From assembly GCF_904528075.1 (NCBI RefSeq), contig NZ_LR882035.1:1736001-1800000 (forward strand): a DNA stretch of 64,000 bases, written 5' to 3'. Position numbers and translations under genes: made by a program. The notes under the pieces were generated by a model, which ran no database searches, had not been told where the DNA came from, and saw only the letters and a program-made list of their open reading frames with translations. Positions 26,290 to 34,185 of this stretch are shown piece after piece. This stretch comes from Agreia sp. COWG. GTDB lineage: Bacteria > Actinomycetota > Actinomycetes > Actinomycetales > Microbacteriaceae. Every line of letters starts with the position of its first letter. Position 1 is the first letter of the stretch.

Positions 26290-26646
26290 TCAGCGGCGGG
26301 AGGACGTGGGGTCCTTGGCCTGCGGAACCTTGATCATGAGGCCGGCCACCACGAAGACGACGGCTGCGGCCAGGTGGAGTACCTGCCAGACCAGCATCTC
26401 GAACGACAACGGGAAGATCGGATTCCACAAGACGACGATCGCGGCGAACGCGGAAAGCCACCACCATTGCTTCGCCTGGAAGGCGAAGACGGCCACGATC
26501 GCCGCCAGGATGCTGATGGCGTAGCGAAAGATCGTGAACCAGTCGCTGTCGATGACGGCGACGCCGGCGAGCAGCACGACCGCCGACAGGAGACCGGGTG
26601 CCAGGGCGAGCCTGGCGAAGGAAGGATTCGGGTAGCGCTGTGACAT
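26290..26646 (-). CDS. small four-helix membrane protein (DUF6804-like)
   Basis: A 118-residue membrane protein with four hydrophobic segments, at about 11-30, 36-56, 61-78 and 86-105. Its pattern resembles a small family of actinobacterial membrane proteins of unknown function (DUF6804-like by memory, unverified). It starts 12 bp after the TIGR01777 epimerase stop on the same strand. TAGGCT at 26656-26661 lies 9 nt before its ATG and overlaps the epimerase stop, so it may also have its own promoter. Confidence 0.7.
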   Translation of the reverse strand: MSQRYPNPSFARLALAPGLLSAVVLLAGVAVIDSDWFTIFRYAISILAAIVAVFAFQAKQWWWLSAFAAIVVLWNPIFPLSFEMLVWQVLHLAAAVVFVVAGLMIKVPQAKDPTSSRR

Positions 26647-26658
26647 CGTGCCGCAAGC

Positions 26659-27684
26659 CTAATGCCCGTGGTCTCGGCCCGTGGGCGCGCCCTCGCTCGT
26701 GGTGAGCTCGGTGAACGCATCCTCGAGCCGGCTGAAACGAAAGCGATAGCCTGCCTCCGTCAGGCGTTCCGGAACCACCCACCTGCTCTTGAGCACGAGC
26801 TCCGGCTCCGTGCGAAGGAGCCACATGCCGGGTTCGAGCATCCAGCGGTAGGCCGGCAGCCCCAGCGGCGCGCCGACGCGGCGACGAAGGAGGGCCATGA
26901 GGGTGCGATTGTCGCTCGGAACCGGCGCGGTGAGATTGATGGCCCCGTCGAGATCGGCGCGCTCGCGAATGAATCGGATGGCGCCGACGACGTCGTCGAT
27001 GTGCACCCAGCTGAACTTCTGTCGTCCGCGGGAGCGTCGAGGGCTATGCCACACGCCAGCCGCGCGACGGCTCTTCCCACCAAACAGCGAGCGAAACCAC
27101 CAGCCGTCGTACTGCGGCCCGCCGAGGCCCACCCTGGCGAGACGCTCGAGGGGGACCAGCGCCCCTCCGCGCCCGAGCACGATGGACATTCGCAGCGCGA
27201 CCCTCCTCGTCTGTGCAAGCTCGTCCGCGAAGAACTCGGCCTCCCACGCCGTGGCGATATCGACGGAGAGACCCGAGCCGATGTCGCCGGTGGACTCGGT
27301 CTGCGGACGGTCCTCGGCGTGCCGATAGATCGTCGCGGTGCTCGAATTGATCCACAGCGCCGGAGGCTTCGCCGCCGACCGAATGGCCTCCCGCAGCTGC
27401 CTCGTCGTCTCCACACGAGACCGCACGAGCTCCTCACGGTTCTTGCGCGTGTAGCGACAGTTGACGCTCTTGCCGGCGAGATTGATGACGATCTCCGCTC
27501 CGTCGACCGCGGCCTCGACGGCGGCCCGATCCGACCAGTGCGGTCCGGGGCCCGATCGCCCCACCCGCACCACCTCGTAGCCTTCTGAAGCGAGTTCTCG
27601 TACGAGAACGCCGCCGATGAAGCCGGACGCGCCGGCGATGACCGCTCGTCGGGGCGGAGATGGGTCAGGGGTGCTCGAAGCCAT
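26659..27684 (-). CDS. TIGR01777 family NAD-dependent epimerase
   Basis: A 341-residue extended-SDR protein. The Rossmann motif is AVIAGASGFIGGVLVRELA. The TIGR01777 hallmarks NLAGKSVNCRYTRKNREELVRSRVETT, WINSSTATIYRHAEDR and the C-terminal DUF1731-like part (VGAPLGLPAYRWMLEPGMWLLRTEPELVLKSRWVVPERL) are present. Function unknown; bacterial relatives sit near cell division or nucleoid genes, and YfcH is the E. coli member. The ATG at 27684 is supported by family alignment; the frame remains open to 28020 without reason to start there. Confidence 0.9.
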   Translation of the reverse strand: MASSTPDPSPPRRAVIAGASGFIGGVLVRELASEGYEVVRVGRSGPGPHWSDRAAVEAAVDGAEIVINLAGKSVNCRYTRKNREELVRSRVETTRQLREAIRSAAKPPALWINSSTATIYRHAEDRPQTESTGDIGSGLSVDIATAWEAEFFADELAQTRRVALRMSIVLGRGGALVPLERLARVGLGGPQYDGWWFRSLFGGKSRRAAGVWHSPRRSRGRQKFSWVHIDDVVGAIRFIRERADLDGAINLTAPVPSDNRTLMALLRRRVGAPLGLPAYRWMLEPGMWLLRTEPELVLKSRWVVPERLTEAGYRFRFSRLEDAFTELTTSEGAPTGRDHGH

Positions 27685-27750
27685 TCGTCCAGTCTGCCCT
27701 TCCCCGCGGGCTGCGAGGCTCGGATCATCCGGCGAGCCCGGGGAGGGCGA

Positions 27751-27779
27751 TTGTCGGCGACAGCGCGCGGCGATAGATT
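27751..27779 (+). promoter_or_regulatory. TTGTCG-17-TAGATT promoter, leaderless start
   Basis: TTGTCG at 27751-27756, a 17-bp spacer and TAGATT at 27774-27779, ending 6 nt before the ATG at 27786. This is the best two-box promoter in the window and predicts a leaderless mRNA. Confidence 0.6.
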
Positions 27780-27785
27780 CTCTGT

Positions 27786-28193
27786 ATGACCTCTCCCCTG
27801 CCGTACGGTGCTCCCACTCCCGCTTTCTTCTCCGGCCCCGAGGGAGTCTGGAATGCAGATCCGGTGGAGCTCGCCGCACGGCTCTTCGTCGCCGTCTTCC
27901 AAGCCCAGGCGTCGGCACCGCTCCCCCAGCGCGACGTGTCCGACGTCTACGACGCGGTGGCTGCCCTCGGGGGCTACGCCCTGCCCGCCCAACGCATCGG
28001 CAACACCCAACCTCTGGCACTGACGGTTCAGCTCGCCCAGGAATCCATCCTGAGGTGGGAGCGCGCCACCATCGCCACTCGCCTGTCGGCCGGATCGGGA
28101 CCCGTTTCGCACACCGTCACGATGCTCCGCTTCGGCCCGGGCATCCTGCAGGCGGCAGACCCCGTCGTCGCACTGCGCGAGCGACTCGGCTGA
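27786..28193 (+). CDS. conserved hypothetical protein
   Basis: A 135-residue soluble protein of unknown function that I do not recognise. It begins MTSPLPYGAPTPAFFSG and contains an LRWERATIATRL stretch and TVTMLRFGPGILQAADP. No signal peptide or membrane segment. Evidence that it is a gene: the promoter at 27751-27779 with the leaderless geometry, divergent placement from the epimerase gene and normal GC-rich codon use. The following Pr6Pr gene begins 65 bp after its stop. Confidence 0.7.
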   Translation: MTSPLPYGAPTPAFFSGPEGVWNADPVELAARLFVAVFQAQASAPLPQRDVSDVYDAVAALGGYALPAQRIGNTQPLALTVQLAQESILRWERATIATRLSAGSGPVSHTVTMLRFGPGILQAADPVVALRERLG

Positions 28194-28245
28194 CTCTCGC
28201 GCTCGTCATCGCACGGCTTGCGCCATTGCCCCAGGGGCGACGCCG

Positions 28246-28251
28246 TAAGGT
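28246..28251 (+). promoter_or_regulatory. TAAGGT -10 box, leaderless start
   Basis: TAAGGT ends 6 nt before the GTG at 28258; no Shine-Dalgarno is visible. Confidence 0.4.
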
Positions 28252-28257
28252 CGTAGC

Positions 28258-28944
28258 GTGCGGCCTGCCCTGAATGTGCGACGTCCCGGGGGCGGCATCA
28301 CCCTGCGGGGCTCGTTCGGCGTGGCCCGCGTCATCGTGGCCATTGTCGGAGCCGTCGCGCTGGTAGGCGATTACCAGTACATTCTGGGCTTCTCCAGCTT
28401 CTCGAAGGCCAACTACTTCGCCTACTTCACGAATCAGAGCAATGGAGCGGGCGTGGTGGTGCTCGCCCTCGGGGCGTGGTTCGCGATGCGTCGCGCGACC
28501 GATCCGGCCGCGCTGGTGACCGGCGGCATGCTGACGTCGACGTACACGATCATCTCGGGCGTGGTGTTCGGGCTCATCGTGAGCCAGGCCGGCGACTACA
28601 ACTACAAGATCGTGGTGCCCTGGTCGAGTCAGGTTCTGCACTTCTGGATCCCGGCCTACGTGATCCTCGACTGGATCTTCGCACCGGGCCGGCGGCCCAT
28701 ACCGTGGTCTCGCCTGTGGCTCGTGCTGATCTATCCGGTGGTCTGGGGAGTGTTCACGATCTGGCGCGGCTCGGTTGTCGGCTGGTATCCCTACTTCTTC
28801 CTCGACCCGGGTCAGGTGTCCGTGCCCTTCGAGTTCGCGGCCTACTCCGGCGGCATCGTCGTCGTGATCACCGGCCTCGCGGCGGCGCTGATAGCGCTGA
28901 CACACCGGCGTCGCGAACACGCGCCCGTTGCGTCCGAGGCCTGA
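28258..28944 (+). CDS. Pr6Pr family membrane protein
   Basis: A 228-residue protein with six predicted transmembrane segments. The family pattern is visible: YFTNQSN near residue 60, HFWIPAYVILDWIF near 135 and WGVFTIWRG followed by GWYPYFFLDP. Pr6Pr proteins resemble the FAR-17a/AIG1 hydrolase family, but bacterial members have no proven function. Start GTG at 28258 is set by the TANNNT box. The stop abuts the stop of the convergent flavin amine oxidase gene (TGATCA), so the two transcripts must overlap or end within coding sequence. Confidence 0.85.
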   Translation: MRPALNVRRPGGGITLRGSFGVARVIVAIVGAVALVGDYQYILGFSSFSKANYFAYFTNQSNGAGVVVLALGAWFAMRRATDPAALVTGGMLTSTYTIISGVVFGLIVSQAGDYNYKIVVPWSSQVLHFWIPAYVILDWIFAPGRRPIPWSRLWLVLIYPVVWGVFTIWRGSVVGWYPYFFLDPGQVSVPFEFAAYSGGIVVVITGLAAALIALTHRRREHAPVASEA

Positions 28945-30444
28945 TCAGCTCTGCGGCAGGAACGCCACCAAGCTGGAGAGTGCGAGATCGCGCACGTCGT
29001 CGTCGCCCAGCTCGGAGAGTGCCCTCGCATCGTCACCGCCGACGAGGCCGATGAGGACGGCGTCGCCGGTGATCGGCATGAGATTGATCCACTGTGTGAT
29101 CGAGGGCGTAAGCGAGCCGCCGACGGTGGGCTCAGGCGTCGCGAGAAATGAGGGCTGCGCAGCGGCGGTGTATGCCTCCGCCGCGGACACGACGCTCCAG
29201 AACACCGCCTCGTCGGTCCAGAACGGCTCGTCGTAGCGCAGCCACACCTTTTCGACGGCCCCCATACCCAGGGCGGCGACGGCGGCGCGGTGCGCGAACG
29301 GGAGCGGCGGATCGAACGCGATGGAATCGGACTGAAGCACGCCCAGGGGCACGGTCACGATGACCCTGTCGAGGGTGATCGACTCCCCCGTCGCCATCTT
29401 CAGCCGAACGCCGCTGTCGTCGTAGGAGACCTCGCGAACGGGCGTCGAGAGCGAGACATCGGCACCGTCGAGGCCATCGACCACGACGTCTGTCACCGAT
29501 CCCGCGATGAAGGCCGCCGAGCCGTCTGATGAGCCTCGATCGTCGAGTCCGTACCAGGTCGACAGCTCATTCGCGTCAGCGCCGAGCTGCGAGACCACGG
29601 CGCGGTCGACGTAGGCGGCCACCCGAGAGGCGGCGCTGACGCCGGATGAGTCGGGCGCGGCATCGATGGCAGCACCGCCGGCACCGGCCAGCGCCGTCGA
29701 GAGGTCGACGTCGCGATTCTGTGCAGCGCCCCAGGTGACGGCCGCGGCGACGGCATCTTCTCCGACCGTGTCGACGGGCACGACAGCTGCGGTCGGGCTG
29801 CGCTGGCTCACCGAGGTCGAGTCGAAGGCAACCGTCCGTACGCCGAGGGCGTCGAGTCGCGATCCGAGCTGGGTCGCGTCTACATCGTGCAGAATCGACG
29901 GCCCGAGGTCGACGAGGAACGGCCATTCACCCTGGTCGCGGGCATCAACCCGCCCGCCGACCCGGTCCCTGCCTTCGAAGACCAGCACCTCGTGGCCCGC
30001 CGCCACGAGGGCACGTGCCGCTGCGGCGCCCGCCAGCCCCGCCCCGATGATCCCGACTCGCTCGCGGTCTGCGGCATAGACGAGCACGTCGTTTGCCGCC
30101 CTCGTTCCCGAGGACTGCGCGCCGGCCAGGCTGCCCGGCGCGTCGACGCTCGTGGCCTCCCCCGCAAAGAACAGCCTTTTCGACACCGGCTGGGCCAGTG
30201 CCGAGCGAGCGTCGGGCGCGGAGCCGACGGGCAGATAGCTCGATGCGCCGCGAGAGAACGGATCCGTGGTCCAGTTCGAGCGAACGAAACCGGATGGCCG
30301 AGGAACCTCGCCGGTCGGCGTCGGTGACGGCGTGGAGGCCGTCTTCGAGGGCCGCGGTGCGGGCGGACCGACGCAGGCCGTCAGCGCGAGCACAGCGGCC
30401 GATGTCGCCGCGCCCGCGAGAAAGGTGCGTCGGTCCACGTTCAT
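28945..30444 (-). CDS. circularly permuted flavin amine oxidase, Tat lipoprotein
   Basis: A 499-residue flavoprotein exported by the Tat pathway and lipid-anchored: MNVDRRTFLAG has the RRxFL motif and LTAC (C24) is a lipobox. A Ser/Thr/Pro linker runs to residue 50. The order of the flavin amine oxidase motifs is inverted. W58..DPFSRGASSYLPVGS and RLFFAGEATSVDAPGSLAGAQSSG (about 57-115) normally form the C-terminus but come first. The FAD Rossmann motif GAGLAG (134-139) and RDRVGGR follow. The protein ends at LSSLVAFLPQS, just where the missing C-terminal part would start. It should oxidise an amine at the outer membrane face. The start is ATG at 30444; two upstream genes may be co-transcribed. 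Confidence 0.85.
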   Translation of the reverse strand: MNVDRRTFLAGAATSAAVLALTACVGPPAPRPSKTASTPSPTPTGEVPRPSGFVRSNWTTDPFSRGASSYLPVGSAPDARSALAQPVSKRLFFAGEATSVDAPGSLAGAQSSGTRAANDVLVYAADRERVGIIGAGLAGAAAARALVAAGHEVLVFEGRDRVGGRVDARDQGEWPFLVDLGPSILHDVDATQLGSRLDALGVRTVAFDSTSVSQRSPTAAVVPVDTVGEDAVAAAVTWGAAQNRDVDLSTALAGAGGAAIDAAPDSSGVSAASRVAAYVDRAVVSQLGADANELSTWYGLDDRGSSDGSAAFIAGSVTDVVVDGLDGADVSLSTPVREVSYDDSGVRLKMATGESITLDRVIVTVPLGVLQSDSIAFDPPLPFAHRAAVAALGMGAVEKVWLRYDEPFWTDEAVFWSVVSAAEAYTAAAQPSFLATPEPTVGGSLTPSITQWINLMPITGDAVLIGLVGGDDARALSELGDDDVRDLALSSLVAFLPQS

Positions 30445-30476
30445 CGAGTTCTTTCTACCGGCCGGTGGGCGGGGCC

Positions 30477-31052
30477 TCACTGCGCGGAGAGGTCCGGCAG
30501 CCTGATCGGTCGAGACATCGGGGGCAGGTCGTTCACGCGCTCGAGAGCAGGTCGCAATTCGGACAACCACGCGTCGTAACCGGCGGCCGTCAGGTGCAGC
30601 CGATCGTCGGTGTATTCGGGGCTCAATTCGCCATCACCCCGGGCGAGCGCGGGCCAGAGATCGAGGTAGTGCACGCGCTGGGTGGCGGCGAACTGCCAGA
30701 TGTGACGGTTGATCTCTCGAACGTTCTCGGCGAATTCGTGTCCGCGGGGAAGAACGGAGACCAACAGGATGCGCGCGTCGGGCAGCTCCGAGTGCAGACG
30801 TACGAGTGCGGTCTCGATGTTGCGCACGATGCGTTCGATGCTGCGCCTCTCGGCCAGGTCGTTCGTTCCGATGAGAAGGACGATCGTCTGCGGGTCGCTC
30901 GCGATGACCTCGTCGAGCCTCTCGATGAGGCCGTCCGTGGTGTCGCCGTCGACGCCGAAGTTGCGAGTCGAGAGTTCGGGGAACCACTCGTCCCAGGCTC
31001 CTGCCGCTGTAATGCTGTCCCCCACGAATGCGGTTACGGGCTTGTCAGTCAT
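30477..31052 (-). CDS. SGNH/GDSL-type hydrolase
   Basis: A 191-residue esterase-like hydrolase. Block I is AFVGDSITAAG (catalytic Ser), block III is IGTNDLAE (Asn), and block V is DRLHLTAAGYDAW (Asp and His). It lacks a signal peptide, so it is cytoplasmic. Substrate unknown; relatives deacylate sugars, lipids or thioesters. The ATG at 31052 is chosen because a GGAGG Shine-Dalgarno lies 4 nt upstream; the ATG at 31079 lacks one. Between the SDR-DUF2867 gene and the flavin amine oxidase, with gaps of 39 and 32 bp, it is likely part of one transcript. Confidence 0.88.
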   Translation of the reverse strand: MTDKPVTAFVGDSITAAGAWDEWFPELSTRNFGVDGDTTDGLIERLDEVIASDPQTIVLLIGTNDLAERRSIERIVRNIETALVRLHSELPDARILLVSVLPRGHEFAENVREINRHIWQFAATQRVHYLDLWPALARGDGELSPEYTDDRLHLTAAGYDAWLSELRPALERVNDLPPMSRPIRLPDLSAQ

Positions 31053-31091
31053 TGTGCCTCCGAGCTTGTCACCTGCCATGATACGCGGGCG

Positions 31092-32609
31092 TCATTTTGC
31101 GGTGGCCGGGGCGCCGTTCCCTTGCGCCTGTGCTGCCTTCTCCGCCGTCGCTGTGATGCGGTTGGCCATGCCGTTGAAGATGACGCCGTGGAACGGCAGG
31201 ATGGCGAACCAGTAGAGGCGTCCTCCGAGCCCGCGCGGAAAGAACACCGCCCTCTGGTCGTAGAACGAGCCCTCGCCGTTGGCAGCAGGTGTCGAGCGCA
31301 TCTCGAGCCACGCGAGGCCAGGCACCTTCATCTCTGCCCGGAGCCTCAGGAGGGAACCCCGCTCGATGGTCTCGACCCTCCAGAAGTCGAGGGCGTCCCC
31401 CGTGTGCAGCTCCGTCTGGCTGCGGCGACCTCGCCGCAGTCCGACTCCGCCCACGAGCTTGTCCATCCAGCCGCGCGCGGCCCATGCCACGGGAAACGAG
31501 TACCAGCCGTTCTCGCCACCGATTCCCTCGATGACGCTCCACAGCGCGTCGCTCGGCGCCGTGGTCACCCGCCTCTTGGTGTCGAGGAAGACGGTGTGTC
31601 CCGCCCACTCGGGGTCGCTCGGCAGCGGATCGCTCGCAGCGCCCTGCACGACGGCGTTCTGCCAGCTCGTCTCCACCTGACCGGACTTCATTCGGCCGAG
31701 CGCGAGACGCACGGAGCGCCTGTAGGGCGTGAGCCCGCCATCCGGATCGGGAATCAGCTCGCGGATGTCGTCTTCGTGCGCGACGCAGTCGAACTGCAGC
31801 GACGCGATGATGGGCACGGCGAGAGAACGCGGAATGGGCGTGACCAGGTTGACCCACTGCGACGCGAGCCACGGTGTCATCACCGGGAGCGAGGCGATCG
31901 GGCGCTGCTTGAGCCCGGCCTCCAGGGCGTAGCCGTTCATCATCTGCCCGTACCGCAGAACATCGGGCCCGCCGATGTCGAAGGTGCGATTGACGTCGGC
32001 CGGCACGCTGGCCGCGTGCACCAGGTAGTAGAGCACATCGCGAATGGCGATGGGCTGGATCTTGTTGCGCACCCAACGCGGAGCCGGCATGTAGGGAAGC
32101 ACCTCGGTGAGGTGGCGCACCATCTCGAAGGACGTCGAGCCCGAGCCGATGATGACCCCGGCCTGCAGCGCGACCGTGGGCACTCCCGATGCGATCAGGA
32201 TGTCGCCGACGAGCTTGCGGCTCTCGAGGTGTTCCGAGAGCCGGCCCTCGGCAGGATGCAGCCCTCCCAGGTAGACGATGCGGTCGACGCCGGCGCTCGC
32301 GGCCGCGGCGGCCACGTTTCGAGCGGCCTGCCCTTCCTGCTCCCGGAAGTGCCCGGGGCGGCCCATCGAATGCACGAGGTAGTAGAGCACCCCGACGCCG
32401 TCGAATGCGTCGACCAGCGTCGCGGGGTCATCGAGGTCGCCCGTGGCGACCTCGACGTCGGGAGCCCACGGCACGTCCCGGAGCTTTAGCGGGCTACGCA
32501 CGAGCACGCGTACGCGGTAGCCGGCCTCGATGAGTCGGGGAACGAGTCTGCCGCCGACGTACCCGGTTGCTCCGGTGACGAGGGCAAGAGGCAACTCTGA
32601 GGAGGTCAT
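31092..32609 (-). CDS. SDR-DUF2867 fusion oxidoreductase
   Basis: A 505-residue protein. Residues 1-310 are an NAD(P)-binding atypical SDR with TGATGYVGGRLVPRL, YLVHSMG and YLGGLHP; residues about 325-490 are a DUF2867 domain (SRPBCC-like fold). This fusion is common in actinobacteria and proteobacteria, and no enzymatic function is established. The ATG at 32609 has TAGCGT 6 nt upstream. Downstream on the strand are the GDSL hydrolase and the permuted flavin amine oxidase, likely an operon. Confidence 0.88.
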   Translation of the reverse strand: MTSSELPLALVTGATGYVGGRLVPRLIEAGYRVRVLVRSPLKLRDVPWAPDVEVATGDLDDPATLVDAFDGVGVLYYLVHSMGRPGHFREQEGQAARNVAAAAASAGVDRIVYLGGLHPAEGRLSEHLESRKLVGDILIASGVPTVALQAGVIIGSGSTSFEMVRHLTEVLPYMPAPRWVRNKIQPIAIRDVLYYLVHAASVPADVNRTFDIGGPDVLRYGQMMNGYALEAGLKQRPIASLPVMTPWLASQWVNLVTPIPRSLAVPIIASLQFDCVAHEDDIRELIPDPDGGLTPYRRSVRLALGRMKSGQVETSWQNAVVQGAASDPLPSDPEWAGHTVFLDTKRRVTTAPSDALWSVIEGIGGENGWYSFPVAWAARGWMDKLVGGVGLRRGRRSQTELHTGDALDFWRVETIERGSLLRLRAEMKVPGLAWLEMRSTPAANGEGSFYDQRAVFFPRGLGGRLYWFAILPFHGVIFNGMANRITATAEKAAQAQGNGAPATAK

Positions 32610-32615
32610 GCCTTT

Positions 32616-32621
32616 ACGCTA
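32616..32621 (-). promoter_or_regulatory. TAGCGT -10 box of SDR-DUF2867 gene
   Basis: TAGCGT on the minus strand ends 6 nt before the ATG at 32609. The intervening AAAGG could also act as a weak ribosome site. Confidence 0.4.
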
Positions 32622-32659
32622 CGCCGAGGGCGCTAGCCGCTGCGGGCATTGACAGGTAC

Positions 32660-33127
32660 CTAATCGGGTCGTTCTCCGTGCCGCCAGACCACCGGATGGC
32701 CACCCAGCAGCGAGTGCAGCAGATCGAGCCGCCTGCTCCAGAAGCGAGCGACGGCCTCAGCTTCCGAAGAGGTCAGGAACGACTCGTGCAGAACCGCGAC
32801 CTGTGAGCCTCGTCGGTCGCTCACGAGTGAGGCTCGAAGCTCGAACGTGATCAGCGTGTGCGGAGCGAACGCGACGGCGAGACGCTCAGCTGGAATCATC
32901 TGCTCGATCGTGCCGAACCAATCCGCCTGGTGGGGCTCGTCGGTGGGCCAGACGAGCGCAAACCTGCCACCCTCGACGGGCTCGACGATGAGGTGTCCGA
33001 GCCAGCCGTCGGCGAGGTCCGCATCGACGAGGGCGTCCCACACGATGACCGGCGAGAAGGGCACGGCTCGTTCGACGGACACGGACCGCCGGGGGCGCAG
33101 CGGCACGGCGTGGAACGGGTTCACCAT
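32660..33127 (-). CDS. SRPBCC family protein
   Basis: A 155-residue START/Bet v 1-like protein with the AHSA1-type core: VERAVPFSPVIVWDALVDADLADGWLG, GGRFALVW, then TFELRASL and a C-terminal helix FWSRRLDLLHSLL. Such proteins bind lipids or polyketides or act as co-chaperones; the role here is unknown. The ATG at 33127 has TATCGT 6 nt upstream. It is divergent from the ROK kinase gene; both probable -10 boxes lie within the 44-bp gap. Confidence 0.8.
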   Translation of the reverse strand: MVNPFHAVPLRPRRSVSVERAVPFSPVIVWDALVDADLADGWLGHLIVEPVEGGRFALVWPTDEPHQADWFGTIEQMIPAERLAVAFAPHTLITFELRASLVSDRRGSQVAVLHESFLTSSEAEAVARFWSRRLDLLHSLLGGHPVVWRHGERPD

Positions 33128-33133
33128 GAGCCC

Positions 33134-33139
33134 ACGATA
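33134..33139 (-). promoter_or_regulatory. TATCGT -10 box of SRPBCC gene
   Basis: TATCGT on the minus strand, 6 nt before the ATG at 33127, 20 bp from the divergent ROK box. Confidence 0.4.
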
Positions 33140-33159
33140 TCCGGGTCTCCGCGGGGCAA

Positions 33160-33165
33160 TAGGCT
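33160..33165 (+). promoter_or_regulatory. TAGGCT -10 box, leaderless start of ROK gene
   Basis: TAGGCT ends 6 nt before the GTG at 33172. No Shine-Dalgarno between. Confidence 0.5.
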
Positions 33166-33171
33166 GGAGCC

Positions 33172-34161
33172 GTGCCTTCCGACAGCCTGAACAGACCCGC
33201 AGATCCCCCCGTCGAGTCCGCACCACCCCAGGGCGGTGGCCGGCCGGTCGCTCTGGCCGTCGATTTCGGGGGAACCAAGGTCGAGAGCGCGCTCGTCGAC
33301 GACGCGGGCAGGGTGCTGTCGGCGAGTCGCTTCCGCGCACCCACGGGCAAGAACAGCTCATCCGAGCAGCTCGTCGATTCCGTCACCACCGTGGTGCGGC
33401 AGTCGCTCTCCGCCCTCCCGGCCGACCGACAGCTGGTCGGAATCGGTATCGGGGCAGCCGGGCCCATCGACAGGGAGCGCGGACTCGTCTCCCCCGTCAA
33501 TCTCACCGTGTGGCGCGACTTCGCCCTGCGCGACACTGTCGAGAGCACCGCTCGTGAGTCCGGCCACGACGCGTCCGCCGTGCTTCGGCTCGACGGACTC
33601 TGCATCACACTCGCAGAGAGCTGGGTGGGTGCGGGAAGCGGCCGCATGAACATGATGGGCATGATCGTCTCGACGGGCGTCGGCGGCGGCGTGATCTCTG
33701 GCGGTTCAGTCGTCTCGGGCCTCTCGGGCAATGCCGGGCACATCGGCCAGGTCGAGGTACCCGGTTTCACCGAGCCGGATGCTCCGTGCACGCTCGAGGA
33801 GATCGCGTCGGGCCCGCACACCGTCGCCTGGGCGAGGGCGCGCGGATTCGAGGGCACGACCGGAGAGGATCTCGCGCTCGCCTACGCCGCGGGCGACCAC
33901 ATCGCCGTCGCCGCCGTCACGCGCAGCGGAACGGCGATCGGCCGTGCGATCGCGTCGGTCTCCACGCTGCTCGATCTCGAGGTGGTGGTGATCGGCGGCG
34001 GATTCTCGCTGGTGTCGCCCGATCTCTTCGACATCATCCGCAACGCCATCGACCGTTACGCGCGATTCGACTACGCGCGGAGGGTCGAGGTGCTGCCGAC
34101 CGGCCTCGGCGCTGACGGCCCGCTCGTTGGCGCAGCCGCACTGGTCTTCCGCGGAGTCTGA
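33172..34161 (+). CDS. ROK family sugar kinase lacking the CXCGXXGC zinc motif
   Basis: A 329-residue ROK (repressor/ORF/kinase) protein with no DNA-binding N-terminus, so a kinase, probably for glucose or another hexose. ATP motif 1 is AVDFGGTKVESALVD, and TGVGGGVISGG and GNAGHIGQVEV follow. In place of the usual CXCGXXGCXE zinc-binding motif it has TEPDAPCTLEEIASGP with a single cysteine. This might alter stability or substrate range. The first 24 residues are a Pro-rich extension. Start GTG at 33172 with TAGGCT 6 nt upstream. Confidence 0.85.
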   Translation: MPSDSLNRPADPPVESAPPQGGGRPVALAVDFGGTKVESALVDDAGRVLSASRFRAPTGKNSSSEQLVDSVTTVVRQSLSALPADRQLVGIGIGAAGPIDRERGLVSPVNLTVWRDFALRDTVESTARESGHDASAVLRLDGLCITLAESWVGAGSGRMNMMGMIVSTGVGGGVISGGSVVSGLSGNAGHIGQVEVPGFTEPDAPCTLEEIASGPHTVAWARARGFEGTTGEDLALAYAAGDHIAVAAVTRSGTAIGRAIASVSTLLDLEVVVIGGGFSLVSPDLFDIIRNAIDRYARFDYARRVEVLPTGLGADGPLVGAAALVFRGV

Positions 34162-34185
34162 GCCGCACCGGCATCGAGCCGCGCG

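Noticed and set aside
30093..32489. A 798-codon plus-strand frame opposite the oxidase, GDSL and SDR genes
   Set aside because: Spans three recognised genes on the other strand and resembles no protein.
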